Source: Clostridiales bacterium (lineage in GTDB: Bacteria > Bacillota > Clostridia > Oscillospirales > Oscillospiraceae). Taken from it: a stretch of 64,000 bases of DNA. The DNA is taken from the NCBI GenBank assembly GCA_012719035.1, contig JAAYBD010000026.1, forward strand, positions 57,641 to 121,640, written 5' to 3'. The notes under the pieces are model-generated. The model saw nothing but the letters and a program-made list of their open reading frames with translations. It did not search any database and had not been told where the DNA came from. Positions 9,045 through 17,032 of the stretch are shown here, one piece after another (position 1 is the first letter of the stretch; each line of letters starts with the position of its first letter). The position numbers and the translations under genes are program-made.

Positions 9045-9386
9045 ATGCACGAGCTTGGAATTTTAAGCGCGGTTGTTAAGACCGTTGAGCAAATAGCTGC
9101 TGATGAGCAGCTTACTCAGATCGATAAAATTGTTTTGCAAGTCGGGGAACTTTCCGGCGTTGTACCCTCATATGTTAAGGACTGCTATCCCGCAGCCGTA
9201 TACAAGACCTCGCTTGCCGACACTGAGTTGGAACTGGAAGTCGTTCCCGGAATCGTGCGCTGTAAAGAATGCGGCACAGAGTTCAATGCCGTACAGCATG
9301 ATTTAAAATGCCCCAACTGCGGCTCTGCCGATTTGGATGCTTTGAGCGGACGTGAATTCATGATAAAAGAGATTCACGCCTGTTAA
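9045..9386 (+). CDS. hypA: HypA-type nickel metallochaperone-like protein
   Basis: 113 residues beginning MHELGI, the nickel-binding N-terminus of HypA, with a zinc site formed by CKEC and CPNC (about residues 73-92). HypA normally delivers nickel to [NiFe]-hydrogenase or urease. The length matches the family. The ribosome site AAGGAAG lies 10 bases upstream of ATG 9045. No hydrogenase, urease or other hyp gene is present in the window; the gene is the last of the redox operon, 31 bases after the large Fe-S protein. Either it serves a hydrogenase encoded elsewhere or it has been adopted to mature a metal site in this operon. Confidence 0.85.
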   Translation: MHELGILSAVVKTVEQIAADEQLTQIDKIVLQVGELSGVVPSYVKDCYPAAVYKTSLADTELELEVVPGIVRCKECGTEFNAVQHDLKCPNCGSADLDALSGREFMIKEIHAC

Positions 9387-9439
9387 AAGAAGAAACATCG
9401 CGCTGTTCCGAGCCGTCATACCCGCAATATCAAACAAAA

Positions 9440-9480
9440 ACCGGAAAGCCTTTTCTGTTAAGGCTTTCCGGTCTGTTTTT
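9440..9480. terminator. Bidirectional intrinsic terminator
   Basis: A 13-base perfect stem (9440-9452 with 9460-9472), 7-base loop, followed by CTGTTTTT on the plus side and a T-rich stretch on the minus side. It ends the HypA operon and the convergent amidohydrolase gene. Confidence 0.9.
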
Positions 9481-9496
9481 CTATTATTTAAGCGGC

Positions 9497-11056
9497 TTAT
9501 CTTGCTTTTCTCACCAGAGATCTGCAAATCAAAGAAAACGGTCCGGATACATTTCTCTTATATTTTTCACCTGCAAAATAAGTATCTTCGACCTTTATCC
9601 TCTTGATTTGGTCGGAGGGAATTTTAAGCGGATTTTCGCTCAGTACAACAAAGTCCGCTATCAATCCCTGCTTCAAAGCACCTCTTTCATTTTCATCAAA
9701 GGACATATATGCCGCCCATGATGTATGCATTCTCAAGGCATCCAAGGCGTTTACACTCTGCTCTCTGTTAGGATGGTTGCAGCAAAAGTGAATACTGCTT
9801 ATAGGATCGGGAATTGTACAGGGAGCATCCGAGCCTGCCGACACTATGATGCCTTTGTCGATCATGCTCTTGAGCGGAATCATTTCATTTGCTCTATCGC
9901 CCAGTATCCTCTCCAGATATTCCGCAGGCTCATGTTTCCAATACAGAAATACAGGCTGCGCCGCAATGCATATTCCTAATTTCGCCGCACGCTCCTGCAT
10001 TTCTTCGGGGATAAGGTCTGCATGGATGATTATATGGCGGTGATCCTTGCGCGGAAAATCCTTTAATGCCGTTTCATAAGCCGTAAGTGCCTGATCGACG
10101 GCAATGTCCCCAATGGCGTGCATGCTTATCTGGAGTCCAAGGCGGTTTGCCTTGATACAAAAATCGTTGACCTCTTCTTGAGTATACAGCAAAAAGCCCT
10201 TGTTATCGGGATTGTTCTCATAAGGTCTGCTAAGCGCCGCGTCTTCCGAGCCGAAGCAGCCGTCAAGGGCCAGTCTGAAACAGCCGCCTATCCGCGGCAG
10301 CTTGCGCTTTACTACCTTGTCCGCTTCAGTGGTCTGGAAAAAAATGCGGAATGCCTGCGGCAGACCCCTTGCAACGAACTTAATCGTATCGATATCTACA
10401 TCGTTTTTATATCCAACGCCCTCTACGTTATGTATCAAAGCTATGCCCTGCCTTGCCATACTATCGGACGCATTTGCAAGGCTTTTTAAGACCTTGAGCG
10501 GAGATACCTTACTTGTCATGTAGTTCACTCCGGAATAAAAGGCGTTCTGATACATCCAGCCGGTTTCCGCATTAAAGCCGGGATCCTTTTTGACTTCTTC
10601 GGGCAGAGAATCTATAAAGGCGGAATTGGCAACGCCTGCATGCCCGTCATATTTGACGATCATGAACGGCACATTCGTCATTTTATCAAGGTCTTTGCGT
10701 TCGGGCAGACGTTTTTCTTCGACCGTATGTGCAGTACATCCAAACGCGGGAAGGAATTTTGCCTTGGGATTCACCTTGAAATAATCTTGAACCATTCTTC
10801 GCATATCATCAAAATTCACCGCATCCCTGACATCAAGAGTGGACATGAATAATGCGTATGATTCAAAATGGATATGCGTATCCGCAAAAGCGGGAACAAC
10901 GCATTTTCCGCCTAAATCTACTTTTTTCGCTTTGCTGTACCGGGAAGGTATTTCGTCCCCGGTATAAACGATTCTTCCCTTGTCAACGACCATAGTTGAA
11001 AAACTGCGGTTGTTTTCTTCGCATGAGATAAAATCAGCGTTTGTAAATACTGTCAT
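9497..11056 (-). CDS. YtcJ-like metal-dependent amidohydrolase
   Basis: 519 residues of the amidohydrolase superfamily (Amidohydro_3, YtcJ type). Visible metal-site motifs are ADTHIHFE near residue 60, the IIHADLIPEE segment, and GSDAPCTIPDPISSI near the C-terminal part; the ending FVVLSENPL is typical. Such enzymes hydrolyse exocyclic amide or related bonds of uncertain substrates. The ATG at 11056 is preferred because GGGAGG is 8 bases upstream; an ATG at 11062 is too close. It is transcribed alone, with a 165-base leader containing a terminator hairpin (11152-11177) and a promoter at 11229-11257. Confidence 0.85.
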   Translation of the reverse strand: MTVFTNADFISCEENNRSFSTMVVDKGRIVYTGDEIPSRYSKAKKVDLGGKCVVPAFADTHIHFESYALFMSTLDVRDAVNFDDMRRMVQDYFKVNPKAKFLPAFGCTAHTVEEKRLPERKDLDKMTNVPFMIVKYDGHAGVANSAFIDSLPEEVKKDPGFNAETGWMYQNAFYSGVNYMTSKVSPLKVLKSLANASDSMARQGIALIHNVEGVGYKNDVDIDTIKFVARGLPQAFRIFFQTTEADKVVKRKLPRIGGCFRLALDGCFGSEDAALSRPYENNPDNKGFLLYTQEEVNDFCIKANRLGLQISMHAIGDIAVDQALTAYETALKDFPRKDHRHIIIHADLIPEEMQERAAKLGICIAAQPVFLYWKHEPAEYLERILGDRANEMIPLKSMIDKGIIVSAGSDAPCTIPDPISSIHFCCNHPNREQSVNALDALRMHTSWAAYMSFDENERGALKQGLIADFVVLSENPLKIPSDQIKRIKVEDTYFAGEKYKRNVSGPFSLICRSLVRKAR

Positions 11057-11151
11057 ATCCATATCCTCCCATTTTATTTGCGATATTCTACCGGCAGGAT
11101 ACAGTAATTCCGCCGCCAAATATCGATTGCAGACCCCTAAAAAATACAAAA

Positions 11152-11177
11152 AGCTAAGGCGTCAAAGACCCTTAGCT
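11152..11177 (-). terminator. Leader terminator (attenuator candidate) upstream of amidohydrolase
   Basis: On the minus strand AGCTAAGG pairs with CCTTAGCT around a 10-base loop and is followed by TTTTTGTATTTTTT. It sits between the promoter at 11229-11257 and the amidohydrolase start at 11056, so transcripts must read through it. No known riboswitch core was recognised around it. Confidence 0.6.
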
Positions 11178-11228
11178 GCATCGCTAAATAAATGAACACT
11201 CCGTCGTGCCCATATTCTTCATATGGGA

Positions 11229-11257
11229 ATAATAGCATTAAATGATAAAAAATTCAA
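11229..11257 (-). promoter_or_regulatory. Promoter for the amidohydrolase gene
   Basis: Minus-strand TTGAAT (11257-11252) and TATTAT (11234-11229) are separated by exactly 17 bases. A perfect 7-base inverted repeat, CCCATAT/ATATGGG (11209-11227), lies over the expected transcription start and could be an operator or 5' hairpin. Confidence 0.5.
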
Positions 11258-11291
11258 TACGCAGCTTGAAAAATCATTTTTAGTTTTGTAT

Positions 11292-11319
11292 TTGCCCATT
11301 TCCGCGGCTGTGTTATAAT
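11292..11319 (+). promoter_or_regulatory. Promoter for the DUF4342 gene
   Basis: TTGCCC (11292-11297) and a consensus TATAAT (11314-11319) with a 16-base spacer. It would start a leader of about 130 bases before the gene at 11456. Confidence 0.45.
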
Positions 11320-11455
11320 TATTAAAATACGAGCTTAATGCCCACAGGCGGACATTATAATAGTTTCTAATCTTTTTTTAATCAAAATCCACTTTTTGCT
11401 TTAATCCCGATATCCCATAATAAGGCTACAAACTAAAGAGACGGAGGTAAAAGCA

Positions 11456-12016
11456 ATGGCACAAAATCTTGAACTTGTAGAAAAGCTCGTTGAAAAGACC
11501 GGACTCAGCTACGCAGAATCGAAAGCCGCTCTTGAAAATGCCGATTGGGATATCCTCGAAGCCATGATAAACCTTGAGGCTGAGGGAAAAATCAAAGTGG
11601 GTCATACAGTCGAATACACGACGAAAAACAGCGCAAATGATTCCGAAGACGAAAAAAGCGGAAAAAATGAGCGAAGCGGCAGAAAACAGGAATCCGAAAA
11701 ACACGAGGAGTACAAGAAAAACACAAAAAGCGTCGGCGAATGGCTGAAATGTATTTTTGACAAGGGCAACGCAAACTGCATCGAGGTATACAAAAACGGT
11801 TATAAAAAGCTCGGAATGCCCGTTACAGTATTCATTCTTCTCCTTGTTGTCGGTTTCTGGGCAATCATTCCCCTGATGATCGTCGGACTGTTCTTTGGCT
11901 TTGTCTATAGGTTCTCAGGTCCCGACCTCGGCAAAGACAATATAAACGATGCGATCGGCAAGGCAACCAACGTGGCTGAAAACATAAAAAATGAATTTAA
12001 AAACACTACCGACTAA
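11456..12016 (+). CDS. DUF4342 protein with N-terminal UBA-like domain
   Basis: 186 residues. Residues 1-45 (VEKLVEKTGLSYAESKAALE...DWDILEAMINLE) form a UBA/TS-N-like three-helix domain similar to that of elongation factor Ts. A charged linker rich in Glu and Lys follows (60-90), then the DUF4342 domain (about 93-160) with GNANCIEVYKNG and a hydrophobic hairpin PVTVFILLLVVGFWAIIPLMIVGLFFGF that probably inserts in the membrane. Function is unknown in the family. The start follows GACGGAGG. The gene lies 37 bases upstream of the response regulator and may be in the same transcript. Confidence 0.75.
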   Translation: MAQNLELVEKLVEKTGLSYAESKAALENADWDILEAMINLEAEGKIKVGHTVEYTTKNSANDSEDEKSGKNERSGRKQESEKHEEYKKNTKSVGEWLKCIFDKGNANCIEVYKNGYKKLGMPVTVFILLLVVGFWAIIPLMIVGLFFGFVYRFSGPDLGKDNINDAIGKATNVAENIKNEFKNTTD

Positions 12017-12053
12017 ACCTATAACACTTCATCCGTAAACGGGAGGATAAGAT

Positions 12054-12752
12054 ATGGCTGCAAAGGTTCTGATAATCGAAGACGAGGAAAAAATTTCCCG
12101 ATTTCTGGAGCTTGAGCTAACCCATGAAGGTTATGAAGTAAAAAAGTCTGCCGACGGGCGCGAGGGTCTTGACCTCGCGCTTGCCGGCGGTTTTGACATT
12201 GTCCTTCTGGATATCATGCTTCCGGGACTCAACGGTCTGGAGGTCATCCGCCGTCTGAGGAAAGTTTCCGATGTTCCCGTCATAATGCTGACGGCAAGGG
12301 ACGCGGTCATGGATAAGGTCTCCGGTCTTGACATGGGCGCGGATGATTACGTCACAAAGCCCTTTGCAATAGAGGAGCTGCTTGCAAGAATACGCGTAAC
12401 TCTGCGGAAAAACGAAAGAAAAGCGGAAAAAACATCCTCTTCCCTTCTCGAATGCGGAAAGCTCCGGCTTGATTCGGCGGCATATACCGTTACTTATGAC
12501 GGGAATCCGATAGAGCTGACCAAGCGTGAATTTGCGATGCTGGAACTGATGCTGCAAAACAAAAACATCGTCCTGTCCCGCGATACCTTCCTCGAACGGG
12601 TCTGGAGCTATGACTACATCGGAGAAACTAATGTAGTAGATGTTTATGTGCGCTATCTGCGCGGAAAAATCGATGATGTCTATGGAATAAACCTGATAAA
12701 AACCGTACGCGGCGTGGGCTACGTCATAAAGGATGAATCACATGAGGAATGA
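12054..12752 (+). CDS. OmpR/PhoB-family response regulator
   Basis: 232 residues: receiver domain (1-118) with acidic pocket Glu9-Asp10-Glu11, phosphoacceptor Asp53 in VLLDIMLPG, and Lys in VTKPF; then a winged-helix DNA-binding domain (about 130-228) with LTKREFAMLELM and the typical ending VRGVGYVI. The ribosome site is GGGAGGATAAG. The stop overlaps the start of the histidine kinase gene, so the two are translationally coupled and form a two-component pair. The regulon is not evident from the neighbours. Confidence 0.93.
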   Translation: MAAKVLIIEDEEKISRFLELELTHEGYEVKKSADGREGLDLALAGGFDIVLLDIMLPGLNGLEVIRRLRKVSDVPVIMLTARDAVMDKVSGLDMGADDYVTKPFAIEELLARIRVTLRKNERKAEKTSSSLLECGKLRLDSAAYTVTYDGNPIELTKREFAMLELMLQNKNIVLSRDTFLERVWSYDYIGETNVVDVYVRYLRGKIDDVYGINLIKTVRGVGYVIKDESHEE

Positions 12753-14055
12753 CAGGCGACCATCCTCAACCACCTCCCGTTTAAAGCGGCTCCAGCTAAG
12801 CAGGATAAGCACCGCACTTTTCCTCTCGTGGCTGTTTGCCGCGGCAATAGTTATCTGCGGTTTTTTATATGTGAGCGACAGCGGCTACATAGAAAGCGCC
12901 GACCCGTTCGTATTGATACACGAAGTTTCACATGAAGTGGATTTTCTCACTCCCGGGAGACTCATTTTTCCGCGCGTCACACTTACCATGTCCGCTGACG
13001 GACAGGCTCCGAAAACCATTGATGCAACTGCGTTCTTCTACCTCCTTATTGCGGGCGCTGTTCTTTTGGCGCTGTCAAACAGCCTTATTATGCTCCTTAT
13101 GCGTATAGGGACAAAAAGTCAGATAAAAAAGCAGCTTGAACCGCTTTACAAAATGGCGAGAACCGCTATACGCCTGTCTGACGAAAGCATGCCCGATTCC
13201 GCAGCAAAAAAAGACCGCGGCGGCTTTGAAGAGCAGAAGATACACAATCTCGAATCGGCAATAGACAGCATAAAAGCCGACTCCCCAAACGCGGGACTGC
13301 ACACAGGCGATACAGACCTCAAGGGTCTTGAAGAAGCCATCAACAGTCTTCTCGAGCGGACGCGCGCGAGCTACAGCCAGCAGGTGCGCTTCGTTTCGGA
13401 CGCTTCCCACGAGCTTCGCACTCCGATCGCCGTAATAAAGGGATATGCCGACATGCTCGACCGCTGGGGCAAGACCGATGAAACCATTCTGGACGAATCC
13501 ATCGGTGCAATAAAAACCGAAAGCGAACATATGAACAAGCTTGTTGAACAGCTCTTATTCCTTGCCAGAGGTGACAGCGGCAGGCAGAAGCTTGATATGC
13601 AGCCGCTTTCCGTTACAGACCTCATCAGGGACGTATATGAAGAATCTGTAATGATAGATCAGGATCATAAATGGGAAATCCGCGCCGACGGCAATGTCAC
13701 CGCCACAGGCGATGCCGCCATGCTCAAGCAGGCAATCAGGATACTTGTAGACAATGCCGCAAAATATACACCTCAGGGTGAGACAATAACACTAAAAGCA
13801 CTTTCCGGCACCGACGGCTGCCCTGTCATAGTTGTTCAAGACAGCGGCATCGGCATCTCCGGCGAGGATATGTCCCACATATTTGAACGCTTCTACCGCT
13901 CTGATCCGGCAAGGAATCGTCAGAAAGGCGGAACAGGTCTGGGACTTTCGATTGCAAAATGGATAATCGACAGGCATGGCGGCTACTTCGATGTTCTGAG
14001 CGGTGAGGACATAGGAACGCGGATAAGCATCCATCTTCCTGCTCCCTCTCAATAG
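12742..14055 (+). CDS. Membrane sensor histidine kinase
   Basis: 437 residues with a first membrane helix at about 22-45, a short extracytoplasmic loop of some 50 residues, a second helix at about 95-120, a linker, a HisKA domain with SDASHELRTPIAVIKGYADML and a HATPase domain with DNAAKYTPQG (N box), QDSGIGIS (G1) and GGTGLGLSIAKWI (G2). ATG 12742 is preferred because AAAGGA lies 8 bases upstream; ATG 12733 is also in frame. It overlaps the response regulator gene by 11 bases. The signal is unknown; the short periplasmic loop suggests a small-ligand or envelope cue. Confidence 0.92.
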   Translation: MRNDRRPSSTTSRLKRLQLSRISTALFLSWLFAAAIVICGFLYVSDSGYIESADPFVLIHEVSHEVDFLTPGRLIFPRVTLTMSADGQAPKTIDATAFFYLLIAGAVLLALSNSLIMLLMRIGTKSQIKKQLEPLYKMARTAIRLSDESMPDSAAKKDRGGFEEQKIHNLESAIDSIKADSPNAGLHTGDTDLKGLEEAINSLLERTRASYSQQVRFVSDASHELRTPIAVIKGYADMLDRWGKTDETILDESIGAIKTESEHMNKLVEQLLFLARGDSGRQKLDMQPLSVTDLIRDVYEESVMIDQDHKWEIRADGNVTATGDAAMLKQAIRILVDNAAKYTPQGETITLKALSGTDGCPVIVVQDSGIGISGEDMSHIFERFYRSDPARNRQKGGTGLGLSIAKWIIDRHGGYFDVLSGEDIGTRISIHLPAPSQ

Positions 14056-14128
14056 TGTTTTCAGACAACTTCGCCTCGGAAATACGCTTTGCCGTTTCGG
14101 AAAGAGCATTATAAAATATAAAATAATA

Positions 14129-14162
14129 GCCCCAAAATCAATGCTGATTTTGGGGCAAGTTT
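14129..14162. terminator. Bidirectional intrinsic terminator
   Basis: GCCCCAAAATCA (14129-14140) pairs perfectly with TGATTTTGGGGC (14145-14156) around a 4-base loop. It lies between the convergent histidine kinase and flotillin genes. Confidence 0.85.
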
Positions 14163-14193
14163 TATGCCGTGATTTGTTTGGCGGTTTTTGCGG

Positions 14194-15609
14194 TTATTCG
14201 TCCTGTGCCTGTTCCTGAACCGGGGTCTGACCCTCAGTCAGAGTCTGAGATTTCTCCTGAGGGGTGCCCAAAAATTCGGGCAGGTTCATTCCAGCCATGT
14301 TGAACAGCTCATTCATCGGCGGAACACTTTTCATCATTCCCGATAAAAAACCGGCTGTTGCGGTTTTTCCATCGTTTTCTCCGCCGTCCCAGACAGTGAT
14401 TTTGTCTATCTTTATGTTCTTAATTGCTTCGACCTGAATTCGCATCAGTTCTTCCATCTTGTCGGCAAGCAGCAGGCGCAGAGCATCCGTCGGGTTTCCT
14501 CCGGCGGCGCTCACTATTTCACGCAGACCCTCCGCCTGTTTCATAAGTATTGCCTTCTGACCTTCCGCTTCCGCTTCCATTTTTGCCTTTATAGCATCTG
14601 CTTCGCCCTTTGCTTTGCGGCGTATCATCTCAGCTTCAGCCTCTGCTTCCAGCTCCACTTTACGCTTTTCTATCTCGGTTTTTACGATGATATCCGCTTC
14701 TTGTGTTGCTTTTTCTCGGGCATAACGGGCAGCTTCAGCCTGCTGTTCTGCGGCATAGGCTTCCTCAAGGGCTTTGGCAGCTTGGATTTTTTCGGCGGCG
14801 GTAGCCAAGCGGAGAGCTTCCGCTTCTTTTTCACGCCTTTCGGCGTTGGAGCGCGAAATTTCGATCTGAGCCGTATTTTCACCCTGTATTGCTATTGAAT
14901 TTGCCTGTGCCACCTCGACGCGCTGGTCACGAACCGCGTTTGCCTCGCCGATAGAGCCGTCGCGCTCTTTTTCGGCAACGGTCTTTTTCGCATCGTTGAT
15001 TGCTTTTGCTGCCGCTTCCTTACCAAGAGCGGAAATATAGCCGCTTTCATCCGATATATCGGTGACGTTCACGTTGATGAGCCGTAAACCGATTTTTTTA
15101 AGCTCGCCCTCAACATTTCGGGACACCGCTTCAAGGAATTTGTCGCGGTCAGTGTTGATTTCCTCAATATCCATGGTCGCGATGACAAGTCGAAGCTGAC
15201 CGAAAATGATATCCTTTGCAAGCTCCTGAATTTCGGAAAGCTGCAAGCCTAAAAGGCGCTCGGCGGCATTCTGCATGACGCCGGTTTCCGTTGAAATACC
15301 AACCGTAAAGCGACTTGGAACATTAATTCGGATGTTCTGGCGTGAAAGAGCGTTTTCCAAGTCCACGGAAATGCTGAGCGGTGTAAGGTCAAGAAACTCG
15401 TAGGCCTGGAATACCGGCCATACGAATGCCGCGCCGCCGTGTATACATCTGGCGGTTCGTACGGAACCATCCTTGTCGTTTCCCACCTTACCGTAAATCA
15501 CCATTACTTTGTCAGATGGGCATCTTTTGTAGCGACGCATGATGAGAAGTCCAAGAGAAAACACCAATATTGCGATGACGCAGATAAAAATGACTATCTC
15601 AGTTCCCAA
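14194..15609 (-). CDS. Flotillin-like SPFH domain protein
   Basis: 471 residues: an N-terminal membrane segment (about 4-22), an SPFH/band-7 domain (about 30-200) and a long Ala/Glu-rich coiled coil (about 210-370) with repeated EAEAE motifs, then a Gln-rich tail. This is the flotillin layout; such proteins organise membrane microdomains. The start is a TTG at 15609 with AAGGAAG 8 bases upstream. The next gene upstream in the same direction encodes an NfeD protein, the usual partner of bacterial flotillins. Confidence 0.9.
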   Translation of the reverse strand: MGTEIVIFICVIAILVFSLGLLIMRRYKRCPSDKVMVIYGKVGNDKDGSVRTARCIHGGAAFVWPVFQAYEFLDLTPLSISVDLENALSRQNIRINVPSRFTVGISTETGVMQNAAERLLGLQLSEIQELAKDIIFGQLRLVIATMDIEEINTDRDKFLEAVSRNVEGELKKIGLRLINVNVTDISDESGYISALGKEAAAKAINDAKKTVAEKERDGSIGEANAVRDQRVEVAQANSIAIQGENTAQIEISRSNAERREKEAEALRLATAAEKIQAAKALEEAYAAEQQAEAARYAREKATQEADIIVKTEIEKRKVELEAEAEAEMIRRKAKGEADAIKAKMEAEAEGQKAILMKQAEGLREIVSAAGGNPTDALRLLLADKMEELMRIQVEAIKNIKIDKITVWDGGENDGKTATAGFLSGMMKSVPPMNELFNMAGMNLPEFLGTPQEKSQTLTEGQTPVQEQAQDE

Positions 15610-15629
15610 TTACTACACTTCCTTTTTAT

Positions 15630-16256
15630 TTAATTATTTATTTTTGCGGGATGCTTGCGCCTTACTACCAGCGTATTGCGTCCCGTTACGCCTGTAACGA
15701 TTACCTCGCAGTCGGTTTCAATAAACTGCTCATCGTCAGTGACAGCGTCACATTCGCAGTAACGCTCCTGAATTAAAACATTTACCTTTCCCGTACCGCT
15801 GCGAACCGACGGTATCGGAATATAGACCCTTCCCGACATTCCCAGTGCATTTTTATAATCCACAGTGCCGTCAGACTGTAATTTCATTGCCCAATAAAGA
15901 ACAAAACCGGATAAAATCATCGCACAGCTTCCCAGTATAAAGCTCACAATCAGCGCAATGCCTTGAGAAGTTCCCGAACGCGAAAGCGCAAGAAATCCCC
16001 ATCCGAAAATGGTAAAAAAGGTTACAAAGCCTCGAACCGTAAAAACACGCAGTCCGGAATCTATAAACTCCCCATCCCCGCTTGCGGCATCCGGTATGCC
16101 GTCGCCGTTGACATCAATGTCAAGATCATCGCCCGCCGCTCCGCCGAGTCCAAACAATTGCATAAGCGTTTGTATAAGAAGGATCAGCGTTGCGGGAAAA
16201 GCAATGCAGGCCGCTATTCTCTCAAGCAGTGTAAGTGAATCCCACCAAATTGTCAT
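15630..16256 (-). CDS. NfeD-family membrane protein
   Basis: 208 residues with three membrane helices (about 13-37, 73-95, 100-128) and a C-terminal beta-rich OB-fold-like domain (about 140-205) ending in GVTGRNTLVVRRK. This is the short NfeD form without the protease domain, normally paired with flotillin as here (20 bases apart). The acidic loop DLDIDVNGDGIPDAASGDGE at about 40-60 resembles a calcium-binding dockerin-like loop (DxNxDGxxD), which is unusual for NfeD. The start overlaps the DUF1836 gene stop by 4 bases. Confidence 0.82.
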   Translation of the reverse strand: MTIWWDSLTLLERIAACIAFPATLILLIQTLMQLFGLGGAAGDDLDIDVNGDGIPDAASGDGEFIDSGLRVFTVRGFVTFFTIFGWGFLALSRSGTSQGIALIVSFILGSCAMILSGFVLYWAMKLQSDGTVDYKNALGMSGRVYIPIPSVRSGTGKVNVLIQERYCECDAVTDDEQFIETDCEVIVTGVTGRNTLVVRRKHPAKINN

Positions 16257-16810
16257 TTCTCAGCCTCCTCGTTAAAATCTAAATCCAAAATCATATCCTC
16301 CGCCTTTTGTTTAAGGCTTGCCGATTGATATGCCGTTACCATTATTTCAATTACCCGGGTAACTCTGCTCAGGGCTCCGGGAAAAGGTTCTGTGTAATCC
16401 GACAGGGTTCCCGGTATGTCGATGCTGTTGCCAAGCTCAACATCCGCGCAGAGATGAACAAGGTAAATATAAAGCCGCGTATCATCTATGCTGTCGTCGC
16501 TTTCGTCAGCCAAACTTCCGTTAATATAGCTTAGCAGAGAACAAATGCGGTCTATCTGCAAGGTACCTCTCAGCATATTGATAATCAGTATTCGTGAAAG
16601 CTGACGGCGGGTATATCTTTTGTGGTGCGGCGGAGATACAAACCCTCTCCTTACCCAATTCTGAACATCATAGGGGGCAAGCCCCGCGAGCCTTGCGACC
16701 TGCGACAGCACAAGACCGCCCGAAAGAAACATATGCTCAAACATATCATCCGCATTTTTCCATTCTTCCACATCCATCTCAATAGTCGTTCCCGGCATCG
16801 CTTTGATCAC
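16253..16810 (-). CDS. DUF1836 putative transcriptional regulator
   Basis: 185 residues with the DUF1836 pattern: a MerR-like helix-turn-helix (LVLSQVARLAGLAPYDVQNWVRRGFVSPP, about residues 34-62), KRYTRRQLSRILIINMLRGTLQIDRIC, and a helical C-terminal half. The GTG at 16810 is chosen because GGGAGGA lies 9 bases upstream. It is the first gene of an operon with nfeD and flotillin. The perfect palindrome in the spacer of its promoter suggests that it represses itself. The family has no established function beyond predicted DNA binding. Confidence 0.8.
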   Translation of the reverse strand: MIKAMPGTTIEMDVEEWKNADDMFEHMFLSGGLVLSQVARLAGLAPYDVQNWVRRGFVSPPHHKRYTRRQLSRILIINMLRGTLQIDRICSLLSYINGSLADESDDSIDDTRLYIYLVHLCADVELGNSIDIPGTLSDYTEPFPGALSRVTRVIEIMVTAYQSASLKQKAEDMILDLDFNEEAEK

Positions 16811-16840
16811 AGCAGCTCTCCTCCCTGTTGTTATTTTGAG

Positions 16841-16869
16841 ATTATAACACACAATCACGTGATTGTAAA
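16841..16869 (-). promoter_or_regulatory. Promoter with embedded palindromic operator (DUF1836-nfeD-flotillin operon)
   Basis: Minus-strand TTTACA (16869-16864) and TATAAT (16846-16841) are 17 bases apart. The 16-base perfect palindrome ACAATCACGTGATTGT (16851-16866) fills the spacer and overlaps the -35 box, a classical steric repressor position. Confidence 0.7.
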
Positions 16870-16952
16870 TGGTTATCTTGAGATTTTTTATAAATAAAGC
16901 TTCTCATTTTAGGCTATCGGTTTTATTTGGAAACCCTTGTTGGATTTGCTAC

Positions 16953-16981
16953 TTGATTATTGAAAAGCAAGGTGTTATATT
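16953..16981 (+). promoter_or_regulatory. Promoter for the iron alcohol dehydrogenase
   Basis: TTGATT (16953-16958) and TATATT (16976-16981) with a 17-base spacer, about 45 bases upstream of the gene. Confidence 0.5.
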
Positions 16982-17032
16982 GTACACATCTGATAAATAT
17001 TCAATATTATTTCAAACAGGAAGGTGATGATT

